Source: Polycladospora coralii (GTDB lineage Bacteria; Bacillota; Bacilli; Thermoactinomycetales; Thermoactinomycetaceae). Taken from it: a DNA stretch of 64,000 bases. Shown piece by piece: positions 35,002 to 44,103 of the stretch; the stretch's first letter is position 1; every line of letters starts with the position of its first letter. A program made the translations under genes and the position numbers. The notes below the pieces were generated by a model that saw nothing but the letters and a program-made list of their open reading frames with translations, was not told the origin of the DNA and made no database searches. The stretch covers positions 1 through 64,000 of the forward strand of contig NZ_JACXAG020000006.1 of assembly GCF_014773435.2 (NCBI RefSeq). Reading direction: 5' to 3'.

Positions 35002-36285
35002 TTATGGTCGAATGCGAGCTTGTCGAACATAGATGGCGATAACACCACATAGTGCAATCAGAAGCGGATAAAAAGAATAGGATAAAAGGGCAACAGGTGT
35101 TAGATTCCCTGCTTGAGATGCGATTAAAATCTGTGCACCATAAGGGATCAAACCTTGGACAGCACAAGAAAAAATATCTAATAAACTAGCAGATTGTTTG
35201 GGATTGATATTATAATGATCTGCTATATCTTTGGCCAGTGGACCTGCTGTTAGGATTGCGATGGTATTATTGGCTGTTGCCAGGTTCGTTAAACTAACGA
35301 GTCCAGCAATACTCCAAGCAGCACCTATTTTAGATTTGATTTTTTTGGTGGTGATATAGAGAAGATACTGAAGTCCGCCATTTGCTCTTATAATCTCAAC
35401 AAGACCGCCAATTAAAAGGGTGAGCAGAATAAGCTCTGACATACCGCTGATCCCTTCAGAGATGGTTTTAGCTAAACTACTAATTGTATAATTTCCTTCC
35501 CATAAACCAATCACTCCGGCAAAGAAGATGCCACCTGCGAGGACAGTGATCACATGTACGCCCCATAACGCTGCGATCAATACGCCGATATAAGGTAAGA
35601 TTTTAACAATATTAAAATCTGCTGCTTCTACCGTTGTAGCTACGGATGGTGTTAGAAAAAATAATAAAATCAGGGTAGCGATAGCTGCGGGTAAAACAAT
35701 GAAAAAATTGGTCCTAAATTTATCTTTCATATTTGTATGTTGTGTTCGTACCGCGGCAATTGTTGTATCGGAAATGATTGATAAGTTATCTCCAAACATC
35801 GCGCCACCAACGACTGTCGCGAGTGTGAGAGCTGGAGAAATACCGGTTTGCGTACTGATACCCACGGCGATCGGCGCTAGGGTGGCGATTGTTCCAACTG
35901 AAGTCCCCATCGCTAATGATATAAAAGCAGCAATGATAAAAAGACCGACAACAAGCAAATGTTCAGGAAGTACGGATAAAGCGAGATTGACAGTCGAGTC
36001 AACTGCCCCCATTCCTTTAGCCGTTGCACCAAAGGCTCCTGCTAAAAGAAAGATGAATACCATGATGATGATACTACGCTGCCCGGCACCTTGCGCAAAA
36101 CGTTCTACTTTATCGGCGAAGGGGGACTTGCGATTCATCAGGAGTGCGACTGCCGACGCTACAAGTACAGCACTTAGGACGGGCAAGTGATAAAAATCAT
36201 CTGTGATGATCCCCGATCCTACAAATAAAATTAAAAAAACAACGAATGGGAAAAGTGCGCTTAAACTTCCTTTTCCATTTTCCAT
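35002..36285 (-). CDS. metT: NhaC-superfamily transporter, predicted methionine transporter
   Basis: 427 aa from the ATG at 36285 (SD GAGGTG); a frame to 36318 would enter the riboswitch terminator. Around 11-12 membrane helices with NhaC-type motifs: FAQGAGQRSIIIMVFIFLLA, SLAMGTSVGTIATLAPIAVG, GGAMFGDNLSIISDTTIAAV, FSCAVQGLIPYGAQILIAS. NhaC-like proteins preceded by SAM riboswitches were proposed earlier as sodium-coupled methionine transporters (MetT). The S-box directly upstream supports that assignment over a Na+/H+ antiporter, but transport is not shown by sequence alone. Confidence 0.8.
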   Translation of the reverse strand: MENGKGSLSALFPFVVFLILFVGSGIITDDFYHLPVLSAVLVASAVALLMNRKSPFADKVERFAQGAGQRSIIIMVFIFLLAGAFGATAKGMGAVDSTVNLALSVLPEHLLVVGLFIIAAFISLAMGTSVGTIATLAPIAVGISTQTGISPALTLATVVGGAMFGDNLSIISDTTIAAVRTQHTNMKDKFRTNFFIVLPAAIATLILLFFLTPSVATTVEAADFNIVKILPYIGVLIAALWGVHVITVLAGGIFFAGVIGLWEGNYTISSLAKTISEGISGMSELILLTLLIGGLVEIIRANGGLQYLLYITTKKIKSKIGAAWSIAGLVSLTNLATANNTIAILTAGPLAKDIADHYNINPKQSASLLDIFSCAVQGLIPYGAQILIASQAGNLTPVALLSYSFYPLLIALCGVIAIYVRQARIRP

Positions 36286-36324
36286 AGATAACACCTCTTC
36301 ATATAAATTGGCTATCAAGGAAAA

Positions 36325-36483
36325 TGACCTCTTCTATAGATAAGAAGAGGTCACGGTATTATAAGCGCCTCTTCTTATCTTTCAAGCAAAAATGCTTGCT
36401 GGATTTGGCACAGCACTCCATAATACGAGTCCGCTGCCGAGGCTTCATCGGGCCAGTCCCTACACCTCTCTAGATAAGAAGAA
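36325..36483 (-). promoter_or_regulatory. SAM-I (S-box) riboswitch with terminator
   Basis: On the minus strand the leader reads CTTATCTAGAGAGGTG, AGGGACTGGCCCGATGAAGC, CTCGGCAGC, GTGCTGTGCC, then GAAAGATAAG closing P1: the full S-box consensus. The terminator is TGACCTCTTC/GAAGAGGTCA (36325-36353) followed by TTTTCC. The 3' strand of P1 and the terminator arm share AAGAAGAGG, giving the usual antiterminator alternative. High SAM should switch off metT. Confidence 0.95.
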
Positions 36484-36687
36484 AAGATCATTTTCAATTT
36501 TAGATAACGATCTATAGATTAAACGTATATTTGAATACTGTCAATACCTAAATTCAGGTAGATTTAGTATGAATATCTTAAATGTGACCCTTTCGTTCAT
36601 AGAACTGTTTTCTGGTATAATCAAATGTATATAAATGACATCGAGACAGTAAATGAGCTTATGTAAAGCGGAATAGAGGTGATAAAT

Positions 36688-37110
36688 ATGTCGGAGAAAT
36701 TAACAAACACCCGCTGGTTTGGTTACGCTATTCAAGCGCTTGTTTTGCTTGCGCGTCACGGAGGAGTATGTGCAAGCAATGAAATGGCAGGAATGCTAGA
36801 CTCTCGCTCCACTTATTTGCGTAAAATTCTCTCCTTCCTTGTGAAAGCAGAGTTGATTCAGGCAAAAGAAGGACGGGAAGGGGGCTATTCACTGGCTCGA
36901 CCAGCGGATGAGATCACATTAGCAGATGTGTATCATGCGATGAAGGTGGAAGACCCTTTTACAAAAGGGCTAATGGAGTCGACTTCAGATGAGTGCCAGA
37001 CAGCAGAGATAACCAAACAAAACTTTGAACAATTGGGAAGAGAGATTGATACGGTGATTTGTACAGAACTTAATCGCAAGACAATTGCCGATCTTATACC
37101 TTCCGCGTAG
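36688..37110 (+). CDS. Rrf2 family transcriptional regulator
   Basis: 140 aa from the ATG at 36688 (SD AGAGGTG). Rrf2 winged helix: RWFGYAIQALVLLARHGG, ASNEMAGMLDSRSTYLRKIL (recognition), KEGREGGYSLARPADEITLADVYHAM (wing and dimer helix). It has only one late cysteine (DECQTAEI) and another near the end, so it lacks the C-x5-C-x-C cluster of iron-sulfur Rrf2 proteins. An extended -10 TGGTATAAT lies at ~36613. Probably controls the nitroreductase gene downstream. Confidence 0.85.
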   Translation: MSEKLTNTRWFGYAIQALVLLARHGGVCASNEMAGMLDSRSTYLRKILSFLVKAELIQAKEGREGGYSLARPADEITLADVYHAMKVEDPFTKGLMESTSDECQTAEITKQNFEQLGREIDTVICTELNRKTIADLIPSA

Positions 37111-37152
37111 CGAATCCTGTGGGATTTGCTTTTTTTTTAAAAAAAACTGTAA

Positions 37153-37205
37153 TTGACTTTAGCTCAGTTTATTTGTATACTGTATTTGTCGGAAACACAG
37201 TTTAA
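37153..37205 (+). promoter_or_regulatory. Nitroreductase promoter with inverted-repeat operator
   Basis: TTGACT (37153-37158), 17 nt, TATACT (37176-37181). Just downstream ACTGT and ACAGT face each other across ~13 nt (37180-37202). Placement over the start site suits repression by the adjacent Rrf2 protein, which is inferred. Confidence 0.6.
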
Positions 37206-37218
37206 AGGAGAGGTCAAA

Positions 37219-37926
37219 TTGACTACCAAAAATGATAGTAAACAAGACTATTTTGATAAAATAAAAGAAATTAAAGTGAGTGATGAAAAGCCAGAGCCGC
37301 TTACAGATCAAAACTTTTTCACTGTGGCAAAGGAACGCAGTTCGATTCGCCACTACGATCCAGAACATAAAATGACAGAAAGTGAACTTCGTGAGATCTT
37401 GGAAACGGCCATTTTAGCACCTTCCTCATCCAACATTCAACCTTGGCGGTTTCTTGTGATTCAAGACCAAAGCTTAAAAGAGCAATTACTGCCTATTGCC
37501 AATAACCAACAACAAATTGTTGATGCATCAGCGATTATTGCCGTTTTAAGTGATGTAGAAGGATATAAAAAAGCTGAAGATATTTACGGGGGAATTGTAA
37601 AAGCAGGTCGTATGACTGAGGAAATCAAAGATTTTTATGTCAATCAAATCCATCAACATTATGGGAACCTTTCCCCTGCAGAAGCGACACGAGTTGCTAT
37701 GATAGATGGTGGTTTAGTTTCAATGCAGTTGATGCTAGCCGCTAAAGCAAAAGGATATGATACAGTTCCAATGGGGGGTTTTGATCCGGTACAATTTGTT
37801 AAGCTGTTTCATGTACCCGCTCAGTATGAACCTGTGATGCTTATCGCAATAGGGAAAGCTACACAAGCAGGGTTTGGTAAAGTGAGACTTTCTGTAGATG
37901 AAGTTACCTCATGGAATAAGTATTAA
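37219..37926 (+). CDS. Nitroreductase family FMN oxidoreductase
   Basis: 235 aa from TTG 37219, preceded by AAAGGAGAGG; the frame open to 37153 would include the promoter. Nitroreductase core: RSSIRHYDPEHKMTESELRE, TAILAPSSSNIQPWRFLVIQ (FMN phosphate site), MIDGGLVSMQLMLAAKAKGY, TVPMGGFDPVQFVKLFHVP, VMLIAIGKATQAG. These flavoproteins reduce nitroaromatics and quinones with NAD(P)H. An N-terminal polar extension of ~30 residues precedes the domain. An Rrf2 regulator lies upstream, suggesting induction by electrophiles. Confidence 0.9.
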   Translation: MTTKNDSKQDYFDKIKEIKVSDEKPEPLTDQNFFTVAKERSSIRHYDPEHKMTESELREILETAILAPSSSNIQPWRFLVIQDQSLKEQLLPIANNQQQIVDASAIIAVLSDVEGYKKAEDIYGGIVKAGRMTEEIKDFYVNQIHQHYGNLSPAEATRVAMIDGGLVSMQLMLAAKAKGYDTVPMGGFDPVQFVKLFHVPAQYEPVMLIAIGKATQAGFGKVRLSVDEVTSWNKY

Positions 37927-37940
37927 GGATCAGAAACATC

Positions 37941-37980
37941 GATACAGGGCATAAGGATAACTCTCCTTATGCCCTGTATC
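37941..37980. terminator. Bidirectional terminator
   Basis: A perfect 16-bp stem (GATACAGGGCATAAGG with its complement at 37965-37980) separates convergent genes; the stop of the minus-strand gene at 37967 lies inside it. Confidence 0.8.
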
Positions 37981-38794
37981 GTTTTCGGTTTTTAAGTGCA
38001 TTTACTTTCCCCCAAAAAAGTAAGATGAATCCCATCATATAAAACCACAACAACAAGATGATAATTCCTCCTAGACTTCCGTAAGTTGCGGTGTAATTCC
38101 CAAAGTGCTTGATATAATAGGAGAAACCGAGTGTAATCATCTGCCAGCTAAGGGATGCAGCTACACTCCCCCACAAAACTTGTCGCATGGTGAGTTGGAT
38201 ATTGGGACCGAAATAATAAATACCAGTAATGACAATCGTCATAATAATGGGGCTTACTAACCAACGGATCCATGCAAAAATTTGTAAGACATGAGTAGGG
38301 AAAAAGAATAGCGTCGTTAGCAGATCGATGAGCAACTGGCCAAATACAGGAAGCGCTAATGTGACAAATATAACGAGTACCAGACCAAAGGTGAGTAGTA
38401 TAGAGAGAAGACGTAGTTTAAAGAATGAACGATCTTCATCAACACCATATACGATATTAAGTGCACGAATCAAAGCATTCATCCCATTAGAAGCGGACCA
38501 GATTGTAATAATAATTCCCAGTGACAGAATGCCTTGATTAGAAGTCATGAAAACATCCATTAATGGATCTTTTAGGGTTTGGTATATTTTATCCGGTGCA
38601 AATCGCTGTAGGAGATCTAGAATTTCATGCACCTCTATGGAAAGATAGGGTAACAACGAAACTGTAAAAATGAGGAGAGGAAACAGAGAAAATAAGAAAT
38701 AGAATGCAAGAGCAGCAGCTACATCACGTACATTTTCTTCGTTCATTTCCTTGTACAATTTTTTGGACGATTGGATTAAAATTCTCTTTTGCAT
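37967..38794 (-). CDS. YihY/BrkB family inner membrane protein
   Basis: 275 aa from the ATG at 38794 (SD AAAGGAG, 10 nt away); 28 extra codons upstream lack a site. Six membrane helices with the family hallmarks VRDVAAALAFYFLFSLFPLL, SASNGMNALIRALNIVY and FGNYTATYGSLGGIIILLLWFYM. Once annotated RNase BN, the family is now viewed as envelope proteins or possible transporters; function remains unknown. A GTCGGC/GCCGAC hairpin lies upstream at 38901-38927. Confidence 0.9.
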   Translation of the reverse strand: MQKRILIQSSKKLYKEMNEENVRDVAAALAFYFLFSLFPLLIFTVSLLPYLSIEVHEILDLLQRFAPDKIYQTLKDPLMDVFMTSNQGILSLGIIITIWSASNGMNALIRALNIVYGVDEDRSFFKLRLLSILLTFGLVLVIFVTLALPVFGQLLIDLLTTLFFFPTHVLQIFAWIRWLVSPIIMTIVITGIYYFGPNIQLTMRQVLWGSVAASLSWQMITLGFSYYIKHFGNYTATYGSLGGIIILLLWFYMMGFILLFWGKVNALKNRKRYRA

Positions 38795-39000
38795 GTTCCG
38801 AAAGCTCCTTTGAAGAACAAGAGATGTATGGGTATTACATAACCTTATACAAAAACATATAAACATCCTTCTCTTCATTCAATTAAATCTTAATAATCGT
38901 GTCGGCTAACTCCCCACACACGCCGACTAATATGGGGAAATCGTACAAATCAATCCGGTTGCTTTATTCGCTAAATTAAAAGAGATTTTCTAAAAAACGT

Positions 39001-39026
39001 GTTTAGGGGTTTTTGAGGCTGGGAAA
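39001..39026 (+). promoter_or_regulatory. Sigma-B-type promoter
   Basis: GTTTAG (39001-39006), 14 nt, GGGAAA (39021-39026) fits the sigma-B consensus GTTTAA-N12-15-GGGWAW. Downstream genes include a general stress protein family member, consistent with stress control. Confidence 0.7.
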
Positions 39027-39087
39027 GTAATGTAGCAACAAGAATGAAACATCAATCATTCCAAACGGCATGGAGGGGATCTTAATC

Positions 39088-39300
39088 ATGCATACGCAAT
39101 CTGAGTCTTATGATCTATCAGAACGAAAGGTTGTGAATCAGGAAAAGGACCGGCTCCATGCTCGTGGAATTGGTCATGATATTTGGAGAAGGACAGTAGT
39201 GCGTTACAATTCTAATCGGAGTGTACTTTCTCACTTGGCACGTGTCCGCACGCACCATTTGCATACAGAATCTTGTACATGTGTCTTACACCGAAGTTAG
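39088..39300 (+). CDS. Small basic His/Arg-rich hypothetical protein
   Basis: 70 aa from the ATG at 39088 (GGAGGGG nine nt upstream); an ATG at 39070 precedes the SD. Rich in His and Arg with CTCVLH near the end (two Cys, potential metal ligands). No signal or membrane segment. First gene after the sigma-B-type promoter, ~100 nt before a small membrane protein. I do not recognise it; coding is supported by SD and context only. Confidence 0.5.
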   Translation: MHTQSESYDLSERKVVNQEKDRLHARGIGHDIWRRTVVRYNSNRSVLSHLARVRTHHLHTESCTCVLHRS

Positions 39301-39398
39301 GAACTTGAATGTACATCTTATCTGAATGAGAATAGGGTTCGTTAACATCATTTTATATACAAATATTTCGAAAAAACAATTAAAGGGGTTGTATAGAA

Positions 39399-39629
39399 AT
39401 GCGTACACAAAAGGTGAAATGGACAGCTTCAATAGTGGGTGTATCGACAATCGCCTTCTCTCTATACCGTTATCGGGATAAAGTGAAACCTTTTTATGCA
39501 AAACTTCGATCTAAATGGCGTAATGAGGAGAAGCCGCTTCACGATGAAATTAAAGAAAACGAAATGATTAGTGAAGGTGCACAATACGCAGTGCAGTATC
39601 ACAATCAAAAGGCGGACATACCACGATAA
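39399..39629 (+). CDS. Small membrane protein with one N-terminal TM
   Basis: 76 aa. Residues ~8-23 (WTASIVGVSTIAFSLYRY) form one weak membrane helix followed by a basic, then acidic, helical tail (KPFYAKLRSKWRNEEKPLHD). SD AAGGGG. It sits between two genes of the putative sigma-B unit, 23 nt before the YflT-like gene. The layout recalls small general-stress membrane proteins such as YtxH-like ones, but the match is loose. Confidence 0.6.
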   Translation: MRTQKVKWTASIVGVSTIAFSLYRYRDKVKPFYAKLRSKWRNEEKPLHDEIKENEMISEGAQYAVQYHNQKADIPR

Positions 39630-39652
39630 AACGAATAAGGAGATGAATATTC

Positions 39653-39979
39653 ATGATAAAGCCGAAACTACAAGAATTTACAAATGAGGATCAACTTGTT
39701 GTGGAAGCTGAAAAATTGTTGAATATGGGGCATGAAGGAGAAGCGATGTATGTACTTTCTCATGATGACGATCGCTCAAAGCGAGTAGCGAAGCGTGCTG
39801 GGGTAAGTACAATCGGATTTAGCGAGGTTGGGATTAGTACGGCTACAGAAAATCTCTTTCATAAAAAGGGAGATGAAATACGCAATAATTTGAATGAGCT
39901 GGGCTTTTCACAGGCAGAAGCAGAATCGTTGGAAGAGCGATTAGATCAAGGTAAAATCTTTTTAATGATTGAAAGGTAA
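39653..39979 (+). CDS. General stress protein 17M-like (YflT family)
   Basis: 108 aa with SD AAGGAG. It matches the heat-induced general stress protein family (PF11181, YflT): an N-terminal strand region, GEAMYVLSHDDDRSKRVAKR, AGVSTIGFSEVGI, then NNLNELGFSQAEAESLEERL and a final GKIFLMIER strand. Such genes belong to the sigma-B regulon in B. subtilis, in agreement with the promoter at 39001. Biochemical role unknown. Confidence 0.85.
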   Translation: MIKPKLQEFTNEDQLVVEAEKLLNMGHEGEAMYVLSHDDDRSKRVAKRAGVSTIGFSEVGISTATENLFHKKGDEIRNNLNELGFSQAEAESLEERLDQGKIFLMIER

Positions 39980-40055
39980 TGCTTCTTTTACGACCCTTGA
40001 CTTTTTTCATCAATTAAGATATAAATAGATGAATTAAATGCTTCGGTTACATTCT

Positions 40056-40298
40056 ATGAAGAGAAGAGTATGTGATAACCTTGTTCTCCAGAGAGTTGGT
40101 AGATGCTGAAAGCCAATGTTCAGGTTATAACAGAAGATCATCTCTGAGAAGCAAAGCTGAACCTATGAGTAAGCTTTGACGTCCCCCCTTGCGTTAATGG
40201 GTTGATGAGAGTCATGATTTTCGATGTGATGAGAGGATCATGGAAACAGGGTGGTACCGCGAGTCAAGTCTCGTCCCTTTAGGGATGGGGCTTTTTTC
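40056..40298 (+). promoter_or_regulatory. T-box leader of ileS
   Basis: A ~240-nt leader ends in AGGGTGGTACCGCG (40248-40261), the T-box that pairs with the uncharged tRNA acceptor, followed by a terminator (AGTCTCGTCCC / GGGATGGGGCT, TTTTTT at 40292-40297). Stem I elements include GAGTTGGTAGATGCTGAAAG. GATCATC around 40137-40142 offers an AUC specifier, consistent with tRNA-Ile. Uncharged tRNA-Ile should allow read-through. Confidence 0.95.
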
Positions 40299-40324
40299 TA
40301 TTTATATTGAAAGGATGATGAAAG

Positions 40325-43300
40325 TTGCAACGTGTAGATGTAAAAGAAAAAGCGCGTGAACGTGAACTCCGTATTTTAAAGCGTTGGCAAGCAGAAAATA
40401 CATTTCAAAAATCAATTGATAATCGTGAAGGTCAGAAGCCTTTTGTATTTTATGAAGGACCACCGACAGCAAATGGTAAACCTCATATTGGACATGTACT
40501 AGGGCGTGTGATTAAAGATTTTATCGGTCGCTATCAAACGATGGTGGGGCACAAAGTGATTCGTAAAGCCGGATGGGATACCCATGGATTACCAGTAGAG
40601 CTTGGCGTGGAAAAACAGCTTGGCATCTCTGGAAAACAAGAGATTGAAAACTATGGAGTAGAAGCTTTTGTACAAAAATGTAAAGATAGTGTCTTTGTCT
40701 ATGAAAAAGAATGGCGTAAGTTAACCGAAGCGATTGGTTACTGGACGGATATGGATAATCCCTATATCACACTAAAGAACAGCTATATCGAAAGTGTATG
40801 GCACATCTTATCGACGATTCATCAAAAGGGTCTACTTTATAAAGGGCACCGTGTAAGTCCGTATTGTCCGTGTTGTCAGACGACACTTAGCTCACATGAG
40901 GTTGCTCAAGGCTACGAAGATGTAAAAGATCTGAGTGCTACGGTGAAGTTTCGTAGTAAAGAATCAGGGGATGCATTCTTGGCATGGACGACTACACCAT
41001 GGACACTACCAGCAAATGCAGCGCTGGCTATAAACCCCAGTCTTACGTATGCTCGTGTTCAGCAAGGGAATGAAACCTATATCATCGCGCATAGCTTGGT
41101 GAATAAAGTGATGAAAGGTGAATATGAAATCATCTCTACACATCCAGGATCTGCGTTTATAGGTGTACGCTATGAAGCGCCATTTGCCTATGTCGTGCCC
41201 GAGAAGGGTCACTTTATCGTCGCTGCTGACTTTGTTAGCGATACCAGTGGTACCGGGATTGTGCATATGGCTCCTGCGCATGGGGAAGATGATTATCGTG
41301 CTGCCAGACAAAACGATATCAGTATGATTCAAGTGGTGGATAAGTCAGGACATTATACCGATGAAGTGGAGCCGTTTGCAGGACGATTCGTAAAAGAGTG
41401 TGATGTAGATATCGTAAAAAGCTTGGCACAACGCAATCTCTTATTCCATAAAGAGAAATATGAACACAGCTATCCATTTTGCTGGCGCTGTAAATCACCC
41501 CTACTCTACTATGCGATGGAGAGTTGGTTTATTAATACCACGGCTGTAAAAGAACAATTGATCTCCAATAATAACACCGTTAACTGGTATCCAGATCACA
41601 TCCGAGAAGGGCGCTTCGGTAAATTCCTTGAAGATCTTGTCGATTGGAATATCAGCCGTAACCGCTACTGGGGAACACCACTTAATGTGTGGGAATGTAC
41701 CAGCTGTGAGGCGGCGTATGCACCGCATAGTCATGCTGATTTAAGAGAGAAAGCGATTCATCCTGTTGCTGAAGATCTCGAGTTACACAAACCATATGTA
41801 GATGAAGTAAAACTAGCTTGCCCTAGTTGTTCGGGAACAATGGAACGAACACCGGAAGTTATTGATGTATGGTTTGATAGTGGATCGATGCCGTTTGCAC
41901 AGCAACACTATCCTTTTGAAAATCAGGAACCTTTCGCTGAGCAATACCCTGCCGATATGATTTGTGAAGGGGTTGATCAAACCCGTGGGTGGTTCTTCAG
42001 CTTGCTGACCGTATCTACTTTATTTACGGGTAAGGCTCCCTATAAAGCAGTCATTTCTACGGGGCATATTTTAGATGAAAATGGCCAAAAAATGTCGAAG
42101 AGTAAAGGGAATGTGTTTGAGCCGTGGGATATTATTGATGAATTTGGTGCCGATGCTTTTAGATGGGCTTTGTTATCAGATAGTGCACCATGGAATAGTA
42201 AACGCTTCTCCAAACAAATCGTCATTGAAGCCAAATCAAAAGTAGTGGATACCCTTCAAAATACACATGCTTTCTACACGTTATATGCCAAAATTGATGG
42301 ATTTGATCCCGAACAACATCCGAGAGAGAACTCCGTTAACCAACTAGACCGCTGGATTTTATCACGTCTAAATAGTATGTTAACAGATGTGAGAAAGGGT
42401 CTTGGAAACAATGACTTCTTAAATCCTGCACGTGCGATTGAAGGGTTTATCGATGATATGAGTAATTGGTATATTCGCCGTTCGCGTGATCGCTTCTGGG
42501 GAAGTGGGATGTCACAAGATAAGATTTATGCTTATCAGACCTTGCATGAGGTATTAGTTAGCTTAAGTAAAATTGTGGCGCCTTTCACGCCTTTCATCGC
42601 AGAAGAAATTTACAGCAATCTGGAGGGTAAAGGAAGTGTTCACTTAGCGGATTACCCAGAAGTGAATGAGCGTTTAATCGATGAACGATTGGAACAAGAG
42701 ATGCAAACTGCTCGCCAAATTGTAGAGCTTGCACGAAATGTACGGAATGAAACTGGAATTAAAACCAGGCAACCACTATCTGAACTGATTGTTTCACTCG
42801 ATCAAGCGTTTGATCTTGAAGCATACGAAGCCATCATTAAAGATGAAATTAATGTAAAAACGATTCGGGTAGAGACTAGCGACAGTGGTTTTATCGATTT
42901 TACATTAAAGTTAAATCTCAGATTGGCTGGACCTAAGTTTGGAAAAAATGTCGGTGTGTTGCAGAATGCCCTACGGCAGATGGGACCTGCCGAAACGAAG
43001 CAGATTATTGACGAAGGTCAGTTCACCTTTACAACGCCGGCTGGGGATACTTTAATAGTAACCACGGATGAGCTGCTCATTGAAAAACAGGCTAAGGCAG
43101 GTTTTGCCGCCACCACAGCCAACCAGATGACCGTAGCCCTTCACACAGAAATTACGGAAGATCTGAAGCAAGAAGGATGGGTGCGTGAAGTAGTCCGTGT
43201 GGTGCAAGATTATCGTAAAAAGTTAGATCTGCCGATTGAAAAACGCATAAATCTTGTATTAGATGTTGACGATGAGTTGAAAACAGCCTTACAAAGGTTT

Positions 43301-43414
43301 GAACAAGTACTACGGGAGAATGTTCTTCTTCTCCAAGTCTCATATAAATCAAGTGAAAATATGGAAGTGGTCTCACTCGGTGATAAACAAGTGGGGATGG
43401 TCATCCACGGTTAA
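40325..43414 (+). CDS. ileS: Isoleucyl-tRNA synthetase, type 2 (IleRS2-like)
   Basis: 1029 aa from a TTG start matching the family N-terminus. Class I motifs: GKPHIGHVLGRVIKDF (HIGH) and DENGQKMSKSKGNVFEP (KMSKS). Editing domain TTTPWTLPANAALAI and GTGIVHMAPAHGEDDY are intact. GWDTHGLPVELGVEKQLGIS and GKQEIENYGVEAFVQKCK are typical of the eukaryote-like type 2 enzymes, not the ~920-aa bacterial type 1. The C-terminus lacks the zinc-binding tail of type 1. Type 2 enzymes are often mupirocin-tolerant, which is family knowledge, not shown here. Controlled by the T-box upstream. Confidence 0.95.
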   Translation: MQRVDVKEKARERELRILKRWQAENTFQKSIDNREGQKPFVFYEGPPTANGKPHIGHVLGRVIKDFIGRYQTMVGHKVIRKAGWDTHGLPVELGVEKQLGISGKQEIENYGVEAFVQKCKDSVFVYEKEWRKLTEAIGYWTDMDNPYITLKNSYIESVWHILSTIHQKGLLYKGHRVSPYCPCCQTTLSSHEVAQGYEDVKDLSATVKFRSKESGDAFLAWTTTPWTLPANAALAINPSLTYARVQQGNETYIIAHSLVNKVMKGEYEIISTHPGSAFIGVRYEAPFAYVVPEKGHFIVAADFVSDTSGTGIVHMAPAHGEDDYRAARQNDISMIQVVDKSGHYTDEVEPFAGRFVKECDVDIVKSLAQRNLLFHKEKYEHSYPFCWRCKSPLLYYAMESWFINTTAVKEQLISNNNTVNWYPDHIREGRFGKFLEDLVDWNISRNRYWGTPLNVWECTSCEAAYAPHSHADLREKAIHPVAEDLELHKPYVDEVKLACPSCSGTMERTPEVIDVWFDSGSMPFAQQHYPFENQEPFAEQYPADMICEGVDQTRGWFFSLLTVSTLFTGKAPYKAVISTGHILDENGQKMSKSKGNVFEPWDIIDEFGADAFRWALLSDSAPWNSKRFSKQIVIEAKSKVVDTLQNTHAFYTLYAKIDGFDPEQHPRENSVNQLDRWILSRLNSMLTDVRKGLGNNDFLNPARAIEGFIDDMSNWYIRRSRDRFWGSGMSQDKIYAYQTLHEVLVSLSKIVAPFTPFIAEEIYSNLEGKGSVHLADYPEVNERLIDERLEQEMQTARQIVELARNVRNETGIKTRQPLSELIVSLDQAFDLEAYEAIIKDEINVKTIRVETSDSGFIDFTLKLNLRLAGPKFGKNVGVLQNALRQMGPAETKQIIDEGQFTFTTPAGDTLIVTTDELLIEKQAKAGFAATTANQMTVALHTEITEDLKQEGWVREVVRVVQDYRKKLDLPIEKRINLVLDVDDELKTALQRFEQVLRENVLLLQVSYKSSENMEVVSLGDKQVGMVIHG

Positions 43415-43423
43415 CTGATTTAA

Positions 43424-43461
43424 AGTGAACAGCATGCAAGATGGTGCTGTTCACTTTTTTA
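43424..43461 (+). terminator. ileS terminator
   Basis: AGTGAACAGCA and TGCTGTTCACT form the stem, followed by TTTTTT. Confidence 0.9.
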
Positions 43462-43550
43462 TATATTAATCGATTTTAACACCTGTTCACATTTTTACGG
43501 AACTGTCTTTTTTTATACTCATAATAGATAAGCGAAAGGAGAGTTTACAT

Positions 43551-43991
43551 ATGATTAAAAAATTAAAAACATACAAAATAATTAAATTTATGAGAATGTC
43601 AATGGCGACAGCACTACTTTTCACAGCATCTGTTGCAACAATGGGTACAAATACAGTCTCTGCAGCGGCTGACTTCACTTGGCCTTGTGATTGCAATACG
43701 AGTAATATCACCCAGTATTTCAATGGGAGTGCTCATCCGGCCATGGATATTGCAAAAGGTGGAACGGTACCGATTTAAAACAAGGTGAAATATACAACGT
43801 TAAAGATATTAATCGCTTTGTAGATAGATCAAACAATACGGCTGAATTCTATCTAAAAAAAGATCACAACACATCGACTTATGCAAAAGTACAAGTATAT
43901 GATTGATCTACAAGTTACAGTCTCAATCAAAAATGGAAGCATGTGATATATGGAAACAGATCCGAAATACACTGCGATTCATAGGATAAAG
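43551..43991 (+). pseudogene. Broken M23 peptidase gene (signal and start of catalytic domain, then foreign C-terminal piece)
   Basis: Begins with a good SD and a 35-residue signal peptide (ending NTVSAAA), then WPCDCNTSNITQYFNGS and HPAMDIAKGG, which contains the H-x3-D zinc pair of M23/lysostaphin-type peptidases. It stops at 43778. In another frame the DNA continues as LKQGEIYNVKDINRFVDRSN, AEFYLKKDHNTSTYAKVQVY, an in-frame stop, then SLNQKWKHVIYGN, with no M23 catalytic core. The middle has been lost, joining two gene ends. It could once have been a cell-wall hydrolase or bacteriolysin. Confidence 0.6.
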
Positions 43992-44103
43992 CTTGATAAA
44001 GAAGAGTAAAAAGATTTTATTTAACACTAGTTAACATTTAGAAGAAGACATTTTTATGTACAGTATGAATAAGTTGAAAATAGCCATGAAAGGTAAGATA
44101 AAT

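Noticed and set aside
35002..36285. Annotation as a Na+/H+ antiporter NhaC
   Set aside because: The upstream S-box ties it to methionine/SAM control, so a methionine transporter is the better reading.
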